A stretch of DNA of 8,878 bases. Source: JBFMHD01 sp040752395 [NCBI: Candidatus Hydrogenedentota bacterium]. GTDB taxonomy: Bacteria > JBFMHD01. Below, one piece after another: positions 1 to 5,749 of the stretch (the stretch's first letter is position 1; each line of letters opens with the position of its first letter). The position numbers were made by a program, and so were the translations under genes. Location of the stretch: assembly GCA_040752395.1 (NCBI GenBank), contig JBFMHD010000118.1, positions 1 to 8,878 of the forward strand. Direction: 5' to 3'. The notes below the pieces were generated by a model. It was given only the letters and a program-made list of their open reading frames with translations. It searched no databases and was not told the origin of the DNA.

Positions 1-6
1 AATAGG

Positions 7-30
7 GTAGAGCGCAACCCACGCTCATGA
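7..30 (-). repeat. Short hairpin repeat, copy 1 (inverted relative to the copy at 4938)
   Basis: Read on the minus strand, this 24-nt stretch is TCATGAGC, five variable bases, then TTGCGCTCTAC. The same pattern with a four-base centre occurs on the plus strand at 4938-4960. GAGCG and CGCTC pair as a perfect 5-bp stem around a 7-nt loop. The minus-strand ATG at 28-26 is preceded at 5 nt by AAGGAG, so it may instead be the start of a divergent gene beginning Met-Ser-Val-Gly-Cys-Ala-Leu that leaves the window. In the plus direction, the frame from base 1 closes at a TGA at 28-30, so the end of an upstream plus-strand gene is equally possible. Confidence 0.45.
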
Positions 31-33
31 GTA

Positions 34-50
34 CTCCTTCGAAAAAGTTC
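34..50 (-). promoter_or_regulatory. Recurrent Shine-Dalgarno element, copy A
   Basis: The minus strand reads GAACTTTTTCGAAGGAG, nearly identical to sequences upstream of aroF (2780-2795) and cmk (5068-5084). It ends in a strong ribosome-binding site placed 5 nt before the minus-strand ATG at 28-26. Either a divergent gene starts here or the element is a dispersed repeat that happens to carry a ribosome-binding site. Confidence 0.4.
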
Positions 51-67
51 GGAGTTCGGAGTTCGGA
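47..67. repeat. Tandem repeat, GTTCGGA x3
   Basis: Three perfect head-to-tail copies of the 7-bp unit GTTCGGA lie in the spacer before the pheA promoter. The repeat supplies the left arm of the hairpin at 51-92. Other spacers in this window also contain short G/T-rich repeats, such as TTGGGTTC x2 at 4965-4980. Confidence 0.8.
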
Positions 68-101
68 GCTATTATTACGAACTCCTAACTCCTATCTTTT
101 T
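51..101 (+). terminator. Hairpin with T-run, possible terminator of an upstream gene
   Basis: Bases 51-63 pair with 80-92 in 12 of 13 positions, leaving a 16-nt loop. An alternative register, 58-68 with 82-92, pairs 10 of 11. Four bases after the stem comes a run of five T (97-101). This would suit a rho-independent terminator for a plus-strand gene ending near base 30. Because the arm is part of a tandem repeat, the hairpin may be incidental. Confidence 0.4.
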
Positions 102-165
102 CATACGTTGTGTACCCCGTTAGAGAACGATATTACTTTTTATTATTACAGGAGTCAAGTAATTA

Positions 166-195
166 TTGACGGATGGCTACAAATCTTAATATAAT
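166..195 (+). promoter_or_regulatory. Sigma70-type promoter of the aromatic operon
   Basis: TTGACG at 166-171 (5 of 6 to the -35 consensus) and TATAAT at 190-195 (6 of 6 to the -10) are separated by 18 bp. Transcription would start at about 202, some 25 nt before the ATG at 227. The upstream in-frame ATG at 173 falls between the two hexamers and would not be in this transcript. It is the best promoter match I found in the window. Confidence 0.65.
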
Positions 196-226
196 AATTA
201 AAATTTTTTCGGGGGGTAAAAAAAAG

Positions 227-1309
227 ATGAGTAAAAGCGAGATCGAAGTTTTAAGGGATAAAATCAATGCAATAGATGATAATATTGTTGTTCTTTTAAG
301 AAAGCGGGCTTGTTTAGCAAAAAGTATAGGTGAGATAAAACTTAAAACAGGTAAAGAATTTTATAGCCCGGTTCGCGAACACAAGATATATAGAAATCTA
401 TTAAAAAAAGAATCAGGTGATTTTCATAAGAAGGGATTGCTTGCTGTTTTTCGCGAGATTCAATCAGTCTGTCTTAATCTTGAGAAACAGCTACGAATCG
501 TATATTTAGGGCCGGAGGCAAGTTTTACACACATAGCCTCTCGTGAGAAATTCGGGGATAGCGCTTTTTATTATCCAGTAAAGACTATATCTGATGTTTT
601 TGATGAGGTAGCAAGAGAATCCGCACCCTACGGCATTGTACCGATTGAGAATACCAGCGAAGGCGCGGTTACTCATACACTCGATATGTTTCTTGAATAT
701 GATTTAAAAATCTGTGCTGAGCTCTCGATAAAGATATCTCATTGTCTCTTGAGTAAAGCTAAAAAATTACAACAGATAAAAAGGATTTATTCTAATCCAC
801 AGGCTCTTGGTCAGTGCAGGATTTATATAGAATCACATTTTCCTGGGGTCGAGGTTATTGAAGTATCATCTACTGCCTCTGCAGCGCAGATCGCCTCGAA
901 AAACAAAGACTCTGCTGCTATTGCAAGTAAACTCGCAGGCGAAGTATACAATATACCAGTTATCGATAGCGAAATAGAAGATAGAAAAAATAATTATACC
1001 CGCTTTCTTGTAATAGGCAAAAATTTTATAGAAAGGTCAGGAGAGGATAAGACCTCTATAGTATTCAGTGTAAAAGATGAGGTCGGAATTTTATACAGGA
1101 TGTTGAAACCATTTGCTTTAAATGGAATTAATCTTACTAAAATAGAGTCCAGACCTTCAAAAACCAAACCCTGGGAATATTATTTCTTCCTTGATTTTGA
1201 AGGTTATTATAAAGACACAAAAGTTAGAAGAGCTTTATTTGAACTTGAAAAAAATTGTACGTTTATAAAAATTCTCGGTAGTTATCCAAGAGAGGTTATC
1301 AAAGAATGA
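227..1309 (+). CDS. pheA: Bifunctional chorismate mutase / prephenate dehydratase (P-protein)
   Basis: The enzyme converts chorismate to prephenate and then to phenylpyruvate, the phenylalanine branch. Residues 1-88 are an AroQ-type chorismate mutase helical domain (LRDKINAIDDNI, then PVREHKI at 48-54). Residues about 90-265 are prephenate dehydratase (YLGPEASFTH, PIENTSEGAV at 139-148, NYTRF at 256-260). Residues about 276-355 are an ACT domain with ESRP at 307-310, for feedback by phenylalanine. The usual GAL of the ACT effector site reads GIL (287-289). An ATG at 173 would add 18 residues, but it lies inside the promoter. The ATG at 227 has a GGGGGGT ribosome-binding site 9-10 nt upstream, starts where the mutase helix should, and gives a normal 360 residues. 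The stop overlaps the hisC start by 4 bases, so translation is probably coupled. Confidence 0.95.
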   Translation: MSKSEIEVLRDKINAIDDNIVVLLRKRACLAKSIGEIKLKTGKEFYSPVREHKIYRNLLKKESGDFHKKGLLAVFREIQSVCLNLEKQLRIVYLGPEASFTHIASREKFGDSAFYYPVKTISDVFDEVARESAPYGIVPIENTSEGAVTHTLDMFLEYDLKICAELSIKISHCLLSKAKKLQQIKRIYSNPQALGQCRIYIESHFPGVEVIEVSSTASAAQIASKNKDSAAIASKLAGEVYNIPVIDSEIEDRKNNYTRFLVIGKNFIERSGEDKTSIVFSVKDEVGILYRMLKPFALNGINLTKIESRPSKTKPWEYYFFLDFEGYYKDTKVRRALFELEKNCTFIKILGSYPREVIKE

Positions 1310-2442
1310 AATACTCTATTAAACCAAGAGAGATTATTCATTCTCTTACCCCTTATGTTCCCGGTACACCTGTTGAAAATATAAAAAACAGATATGGGCT
1401 GAAGACCGTCTATAAACTTGCATCTAATGAAAATCTCTGTGGAGTATCTGAGAATGTAATAAGAGAAATAAAAGAAAACATTAACGAGATAAGTTATTAT
1501 CCTGATGGTGACGCTTTGTTATTAAAGAACAGATTAGCTAAATTTTTTTGTGTTGATGAGAAAAATATTATTCTTGGTGCGGGCTCTGATGAACTTATTA
1601 TGTATATATGCATCACTTTCCTTGAAAAAGGTGATAACGTTATTCAGTCCTGGCCCGCATTTATAAGATATCTGCAGAATGCAAAAATTATGGCCGCTAC
1701 TGTAAAACTCGTACCTTTAAAAAATTGGAAACATAATGTTAAAGCTATCATCGATTCAATTGATAATAAAACTAAAATAGTTTTCATTGATAATCCCATA
1801 AATCCGGTTGGCACCTATCTTGATATCAGCAACTTTGAATGGTTTATGAAAAGAGTACCAAAAAATATACTTATTGTTTTAGATGAGGCTTATTTTGAAT
1901 TTGTAGATAAAAAGGATTATCCTGATGGCTTATACTACTTGAAAAAATTTCCGAACTTAATTGTTCTTCGAACTTTCTCTAAATCATATTCATTAGCAGG
2001 AGTGCGAGTGGGGTATGGGATTTGTTCATTCGAGATAGCTGATTGGATTAACAGGGTAAGATGCCCGTTTAATGTTAATCGAGTGGCTCAGATAGCTGCA
2101 GCAGCATCTTTGAAAGAAACAAGCTTATATAAAAGAAAAATTGCAAAAATAAAAAAAGAACGAGAATATCTTCAAAAGGAGCTTACCAACGCAAAGATAG
2201 AATTTGTTCCCTCGAATACTAATTTTATTTTAATAAACGTCAAACAGGATTCTTCAATTGTATATGAAAAATTATGTAGAAAAGGTGTTATTGTAAGACC
2301 GATGAAAGGCATTAAAGAGATTGAAAATTATATAAGATTGACAATCAGTCCGAAGAGAGAAGTTAATAAATATGTGATTAAATTATTAAATGAGATGAGA
2401 TATCAGGGGTTGGTGTGGGGGCAAGAAGTGGCGAGCTTATAA
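1306..2442 (+). CDS. hisC: Histidinol-phosphate aminotransferase family (likely aromatic aminotransferase role)
   Basis: This is a fold-type I PLP-dependent aminotransferase of the HisC family, 378 residues. Visible motifs are KLASNENL (37-44), GAGSDELI (91-98), NPINPVGT (163-170), LDEAYFEF with the cofactor-binding Asp193 (192-199), SKSYSLAGVRVGY with the Schiff-base Lys226 (225-237), and YIRLTI with Arg344 (342-347). It lies between pheA and aroF/tyrA. Family members in aromatic operons often transaminate phenylpyruvate and hydroxyphenylpyruvate or prephenate, so that role is inferred from context; histidinol phosphate remains possible. The start overlaps the pheA stop as ATGA. The last dozen or so residues (from about 366) are encoded by an unusually G-rich stretch and extend beyond the normal C-terminal helix. 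Confidence 0.92.
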   Translation: MKYSIKPREIIHSLTPYVPGTPVENIKNRYGLKTVYKLASNENLCGVSENVIREIKENINEISYYPDGDALLLKNRLAKFFCVDEKNIILGAGSDELIMYICITFLEKGDNVIQSWPAFIRYLQNAKIMAATVKLVPLKNWKHNVKAIIDSIDNKTKIVFIDNPINPVGTYLDISNFEWFMKRVPKNILIVLDEAYFEFVDKKDYPDGLYYLKKFPNLIVLRTFSKSYSLAGVRVGYGICSFEIADWINRVRCPFNVNRVAQIAAAASLKETSLYKRKIAKIKKEREYLQKELTNAKIEFVPSNTNFILINVKQDSSIVYEKLCRKGVIVRPMKGIKEIENYIRLTISPKREVNKYVIKLLNEMRYQGLVWGQEVASL

Positions 2443-2484
2443 AAACTTTTATAAAGAAAAAGAAAGGATTAGAAAAACCATCAC

Positions 2485-2775
2485 ATGAAAATTCGCATTC
2501 TTGAATCTGCATCACAAGACTTGATCGAGGGATTTCATTTTTACGAAAAACAATCAAATGGACTTGGAGGTTATTTTATAGATTCTTTATTTTCTGACAT
2601 TGATTCCCTGCAAATTTATGCAGGGGGTCATCCGTTATATTTTGGCTATCACCCTACGCTTTCAAAACGCTTTCCATTTGCTATCTATTATAAAATATCT
2701 GATAATGAAGCAGTAGTATATGCTATTCTTGATTGCCGCAAGAATCCTGCATGGATAAAAAAACGACTACAATAA
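2485..2775 (+). CDS. RelE/ParE-superfamily toxin, no visible antitoxin
   Basis: A 96-residue protein matching the RelE/ParE (plasmid-stabilisation) toxin fold. Helix 1 contains ASQDLIEGFHFYEKQ (9-23), then GLGGYF (26-31), a DIDSL helix, and the strand region SKRFPFAIYYKI (60-71) followed by VVYAILDCRKNPAWIKKRL (77-95). Toxins of this superfamily cleave ribosome-bound mRNA or inhibit gyrase; which applies cannot be told here. Such genes normally follow or precede a small antitoxin gene, but only 42 nt lie upstream (hisC) and 27 nt downstream (aroF), leaving no room for one. The nearest purine-rich site, AAGGA at 2464-2468, is 16 nt from the ATG, too far for good initiation, and a stop at 2470-2472 rules out an upstream start. 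It may be poorly translated, a domesticated relic, or paired with an antitoxin elsewhere. Confidence 0.85.
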   Translation: MKIRILESASQDLIEGFHFYEKQSNGLGGYFIDSLFSDIDSLQIYAGGHPLYFGYHPTLSKRFPFAIYYKISDNEAVVYAILDCRKNPAWIKKRLQ

Positions 2776-2779
2776 ATGT

Positions 2780-2795
2780 GAAGTTTTCGAAGGAG
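2780..2795 (+). promoter_or_regulatory. Recurrent Shine-Dalgarno element, copy B (aroF ribosome-binding site)
   Basis: GAAGTTTTCGAAGGAG ends in AAGGAG exactly 7 nt before the aroF ATG at 2803. It matches copies at 50-34 (minus strand) and 5068-5084, with one T fewer in the T-run. The identity extends well upstream of the Shine-Dalgarno, including the TTCGAA palindrome, which is more than ribosome binding needs. Confidence 0.6.
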
Positions 2796-2802
2796 ACTTT
2801 CT

Positions 2803-3816
2803 ATGATCGTTGTATTAAAACCAGATGCTACTCCAAATGATATGGAATATATTATAGAAAAAATTAAGGAATGGGGGTTTGAGGTCCATATCTCAAAAGG
2901 GAAAGAAAGAACTATTATAGGCATCATAGGCGACGAGCGTTTAATAAAAGAGAAACCACTTAATATTTTTCGTGGTGTTGAGCAGGTGTTACCAATACTT
3001 AAACCTTATAAGCTTGTGAGTCGTGAGTTTCAGCATGAGGGAACAAAGATAAAAATCGGTGATGTTATGATAGGTGGGAATGAGATTGTTATTATGGCTG
3101 GACCCTGCTCTGTTGAGAGTGAAGAACAGGTTTTAGAGATAGCTAAAGAAGTTAAAGAAGCCGGGGCAAAAGTTTTCCGAGGTGGAGCTTTTAAACCGCG
3201 AACATCACCTTACAGCTTCCAGGGGTTAGGTATCGAGGGGTTAAAAATATTAGATGTTGTCCGTAAAGAAATCGGACTCATTATCGTTACTGAGATTATG
3301 GATGTGAGAGATGTCGAGACTTTTATTGAGTATGCTGATATAATCCAGGTGGGTGCAAGAAATATGCAGAATTTTAATCTATTAAAAGAATTAGGGACTA
3401 TCGATAAACCTGTTCTTTTAAAAAGGGGCATGGCTTCTACACTTGAAGAACTATTTATGTCAGCTGAATATATAGCAAAAGGCGGGAATAAAAATATAAT
3501 TTTATGTGAACGTGGTATACGGACTTTTAATACTTATTTAAGAAATACGCCGGATTTATCTGCTATACCTATAATTCATAAAGAAACACATCTCCCATGT
3601 GTTTTTGACCCGAGCCACAGTTTAGGGACATGGGAGTTTGTTGAACCGATGTCAATGGCTGCTGTTGCCTGCGGAGTCGATGGCTTGTTAATAGAAGTAC
3701 ATAATTGTCCAGAAGAAGCTTTATGTGATGGCTCCCAGAGCCTTAAACCCAGAAGATTTAAAAGACTCATAGAAAACTTAAAAAAAATCGCACTCTGCAT
3801 GGAAAGAAAGATATGA
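2803..3816 (+). CDS. aroF: 3-deoxy-D-arabino-heptulosonate-7-phosphate synthase (type I-beta)
   Basis: It condenses phosphoenolpyruvate and erythrose 4-phosphate, the first step of the shikimate pathway. Residues 1-70 form an N-terminal ferredoxin-like regulatory domain, as in Thermotoga maritima DAHP synthase, which mediates tyrosine or phenylalanine feedback. The barrel follows with MAGPCSVES (98-106), RGGAFKPRTSPYSFQGLG (126-143), QVGARNMQN (182-190), LLKRGM (205-210), FDPSHS (268-273) and IEVHNCPEEALCDGSQS (297-313). Metal ligands read as Cys102, His272, Glu298 and Asp309, the same numbers I recall for the Thermotoga enzyme, so the protein is full length and nearly colinear (337 residues). 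AAGGAG at 7 nt fixes the start. The stop overlaps tyrA by 4 bases. Confidence 0.97.
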   Translation: MIVVLKPDATPNDMEYIIEKIKEWGFEVHISKGKERTIIGIIGDERLIKEKPLNIFRGVEQVLPILKPYKLVSREFQHEGTKIKIGDVMIGGNEIVIMAGPCSVESEEQVLEIAKEVKEAGAKVFRGGAFKPRTSPYSFQGLGIEGLKILDVVRKEIGLIIVTEIMDVRDVETFIEYADIIQVGARNMQNFNLLKELGTIDKPVLLKRGMASTLEELFMSAEYIAKGGNKNIILCERGIRTFNTYLRNTPDLSAIPIIHKETHLPCVFDPSHSLGTWEFVEPMSMAAVACGVDGLLIEVHNCPEEALCDGSQSLKPRRFKRLIENLKKIALCMERKI

Positions 3817-4919
3817 AGAAACTTACTATAGTGGGTGTAGGTTTAATCGGTGGTTCAGTTGGGCTTGGTTTGAAACGCATCAAAGCACCTTTTTATATTA
3901 TAGGAACCTCAAGAAATATTGAAAACCTGAAGAAAGCATATAAAGTTGGTGCTGTTGATTATTATACAACTGATTTTATAGAAGCTACTAAAGATTCTGA
4001 TATTGTAATGATATGTGTACCTGTAGAGAAGATTGTCCTGTTTACCGAAAATATAATAGATACCCTTAAAAAAGGGTGTATAATAACAGATGCAGGTAGC
4101 ACAAAATCCGAGATACTTAAAAAAATAGATAGACTGATAATAAAGAAAAGGAAGGCGGTATATTTTGTTGGAGCCCATCCCTTAGCAGGTTCTGAAAAGA
4201 CAGGTGTTGAGTTCGCTAAAGGTCATTTATTTGAAAATGCATATTGTCTTATTACCCCGGGTAAAACTTCTTGCGATAAGATTGATGAAATAAAAGATTT
4301 ATGGAAGAGCTTAAATGCTATAGTTGTTGAGATGGACGCTTATGTACATGATAAGATTGTTGGGGCCATAAGTCATTTACCACATATTGTTGCAACCGCT
4401 CTAATTAACACTGTTGGCAGAAATTGCAGTAATATAGCCGGGCTTGATGCTCTTAGTTTTGCTGCAAGTGGGTTTCGGGATACTACGCGTATCGCTGGCA
4501 GTGATGCTGGACTATGGAAAGATATATTTTTATCTAATAGAAAAGCAATTCTACCGCTTATTGACAAATTTATTAACGAATTAAATAGATTTAAAAGATA
4601 CATCTCACCTGATAGAAAAGATAAATTAATTGAAACTTTAAATACAGCAAAAGGGTTTAAAGATAGGGTATCAGGTTTATCACACAAAGGTATAATTCCC
4701 GGGGGTTTTGAGATTTATCTTGATGTAGAAGACAGGGTAGGTGTTATAGCTTCTATTTCAGGAATTCTGAGGGATGTTAAAATAAATATTAAGGATATCG
4801 CGGTTGTGAAATCACGAGAAGACGGTAGCGGCGCATTAAGAATAGGGTTTGAATCTGATGAAGATAGGAATTTTGCTATGAAGGTTTTAAAAGAGAAAGG
4901 GTTCTCGGTATTCAGATAA
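3813..4919 (+). CDS. tyrA: Prephenate (or arogenate) dehydrogenase with C-terminal ACT domain
   Basis: It oxidatively decarboxylates prephenate to 4-hydroxyphenylpyruvate, or arogenate to tyrosine. The N-terminal Rossmann domain has GVGLIGGS (8-15), VP at 69-70, DAGSTK (93-98) and GAHPLAGSEKTG (120-131). The helical dehydrogenase domain contains ISHLPH with its conserved His (186-191) and ASGFRDTTRIAGSDAGLW (218-235). Residues about 298-368 form an ACT domain that likely senses tyrosine. At the end of the second strand the acidic residue expected for NAD binding is replaced by Thr-Ser-Arg-Asn (32-35), a pattern seen in NADP-preferring TyrA proteins, so NADP use is inferred. There is no fused chorismate mutase, so PheA must supply prephenate. 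It is translationally coupled to aroF. Confidence 0.95.
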   Translation: MKKLTIVGVGLIGGSVGLGLKRIKAPFYIIGTSRNIENLKKAYKVGAVDYYTTDFIEATKDSDIVMICVPVEKIVLFTENIIDTLKKGCIITDAGSTKSEILKKIDRLIIKKRKAVYFVGAHPLAGSEKTGVEFAKGHLFENAYCLITPGKTSCDKIDEIKDLWKSLNAIVVEMDAYVHDKIVGAISHLPHIVATALINTVGRNCSNIAGLDALSFAASGFRDTTRIAGSDAGLWKDIFLSNRKAILPLIDKFINELNRFKRYISPDRKDKLIETLNTAKGFKDRVSGLSHKGIIPGGFEIYLDVEDRVGVIASISGILRDVKINIKDIAVVKSREDGSGALRIGFESDEDRNFAMKVLKEKGFSVFR

Positions 4920-4938
4920 ACAATTTCAGAGAAGTTGT
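4920..4938 (+). other. Stem-loop immediately after the tyrA stop codon
   Basis: ACAATTTC (4920-4927) pairs with GAAGTTGT (4931-4938) over 8 bp with one G-U wobble and a 3-nt loop, starting one base after the tyrA stop. No T-run follows, so it is not a classical intrinsic terminator. It could act as a weak pause, an mRNA 3' end protector or a processing boundary between tyrA and cmk. Confidence 0.45.
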
Positions 4939-4960
4939 CATGAGCACTTTTGCGCTCTAC
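4938..4960 (+). repeat. Short hairpin repeat, copy 2
   Basis: TCATGAGC, four variable bases, then TTGCGCTCTAC repeats the sequence found in reverse orientation at 30-7. GAGC and GCTC can pair as a short stem. The right half, TTTTGCGCTCTACA, recurs at 4987-5000, with TTGGGTTC x2 between (4965-4980). The whole spacer thus looks built from duplicated short words. Confidence 0.55.
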
Positions 4961-5092
4961 ATTATTGGGTTCTTGGGTTCTTGCGTTTTTGCGCTCTACA
5001 CAAAGGATGAAAAACCAGATGTTTGTTTATCTTGCTTCTTGCCTCTATTTGATATTATTATAGTTACGAAGTTTTTCGAAGGATGGTTCTAA
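4940..5092 (+). CDS. Possible 50-residue small hydrophobic protein, overlapping the cmk start
   Basis: An open frame from ATG 4940 to TAA 5090-5092 encodes 50 residues beginning MSTFALYIIGFLGSCVFALY and ending FFEGWF. Both ends are hydrophobic and the middle is charged, which could be a small membrane protein. Its stop overlaps the cmk start as TAATG, compatible with coupling. Against it: no convincing ribosome-binding site, and the frame runs through direct repeats (TTTTGCGCTCTACA at 4948 and 4987, 39 nt apart and so in frame; TTGGGTTC x2) that look like non-coding spacer. I do not recognise a family, and chance openness is quite possible. Confidence 0.2.
   Translation: MSTFALYIIGFLGSCVFALYTKDEKPDVCLSCFLPLFDIIIVTKFFEGWF
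4987..5000 (+). repeat. Direct repeat of TTTTGCGCTCTACA
   Basis: This is a perfect 14-nt copy of 4948-4961, offset by 39 nt. It duplicates the right half of the hairpin repeat inside the tyrA-cmk spacer. Confidence 0.7.
5068..5084 (+). promoter_or_regulatory. Recurrent Shine-Dalgarno element, copy C (cmk ribosome-binding site)
   Basis: GAAGTTTTTCGAAGGAT matches the element before aroF and the minus-strand copy at 50-34. Its GAAGGA lies 8 nt before the ATG at 5092, which supports that start. The alternative ATG at 5083 overlaps the Shine-Dalgarno itself. Confidence 0.6.
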
Positions 5093-5742
5093 TGAAAGAC
5101 GTCATAGCGATTGATGGACCTGCAGCTGCAGGTAAAAGTACCGTTGCCAGATTAGTAGCTGAAAAACGGGGATATTTTTATCTTGATACAGGTGCTATGT
5201 ACCGTGCAGCTACACTTCAATGCCTTTGTAAAGGAGTTAATATTGATAACGAAGAAGAAGTATCTCAAATTGTAAATAATATAGAATTAAAATTTGATAA
5301 TAATAACAGAATATATCTTGATAATGAGGACGTATCTTTTCAGATAAGAACAATACCTGTTACTGCCAATGTATCTAAAGTCTCAAGTTATAAATCTGTT
5401 AGAGATAAAATGACTGAACTCCAGCGAAGGATGTGTGACAATGGTAAAATAGTTATGGAGGGAAGAGATATAGGAACAGTTGTGGTCCCTGATGCTAAAT
5501 ATAAATTTTTTCTTGATGCTTCACTACAGGAACGAGCTCAAAGAAGAATAAAAGACATCGGAAATGAAAATATGAAACTTGATAAAATTGTAGAGGAGAT
5601 CAAAAAACGCGATTCATTTGATTCTAATAGAAGACTGGCACCGCTTAAAAAGGCAGAAGATTCTATATATATAGACACAACTAGTATGACTGTAGATATG
5701 GTTGTTAACTATATACTAAACGAGATAGAAAAGATGGGATAG
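5092..5742 (+). CDS. cmk: (d)CMP kinase (cytidylate kinase)
   Basis: It phosphorylates CMP and dCMP with ATP in cytosolic pyrimidine nucleotide recycling. At 216 residues it is a typical bacterial length. The P-loop GPAAAGKST is at 9-17, the nucleotide-binding DTGAMYRA at 32-39, the family motif MEGRDIGTVVVPDA at 122-135, and the lid/base region RDSFDSNRRLAPLKKAEDS at 173-191, followed by YIDTT. An in-frame ATG at 5083 would add three residues but sits on the ribosome-binding site; ATG 5092 has GAAGGA at 8 nt and Met-Lys-Asp leads directly into the first strand. In many bacteria cmk follows aroA, which is absent here. ispH begins 7 nt after the stop. Confidence 0.97.
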   Translation: MKDVIAIDGPAAAGKSTVARLVAEKRGYFYLDTGAMYRAATLQCLCKGVNIDNEEEVSQIVNNIELKFDNNNRIYLDNEDVSFQIRTIPVTANVSKVSSYKSVRDKMTELQRRMCDNGKIVMEGRDIGTVVVPDAKYKFFLDASLQERAQRRIKDIGNENMKLDKIVEEIKKRDSFDSNRRLAPLKKAEDSIYIDTTSMTVDMVVNYILNEIEKMG

Positions 5743-5749
5743 AAATCTT

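Noticed and set aside
166-189. Leader peptide starting TTG at 166 upstream of pheA
   Set aside because: Only seven codons, no run of Phe or Tyr codons, and it overlaps the promoter.
2688-2927. Minus-strand open frame across the toxin-aroF junction as an antitoxin
   Set aside because: It is antisense to two well-supported coding regions and shows no antitoxin-like features; it is a shadow frame.
5032-5064. Possible cmk promoter: TTGCTT (5032-5037) with TATTAT (5053-5058) or TATAGT (5059-5064)
   Set aside because: Spacings are 15 and 21 nt and the -35 is poor. In an AT-rich spacer such matches are expected by chance.
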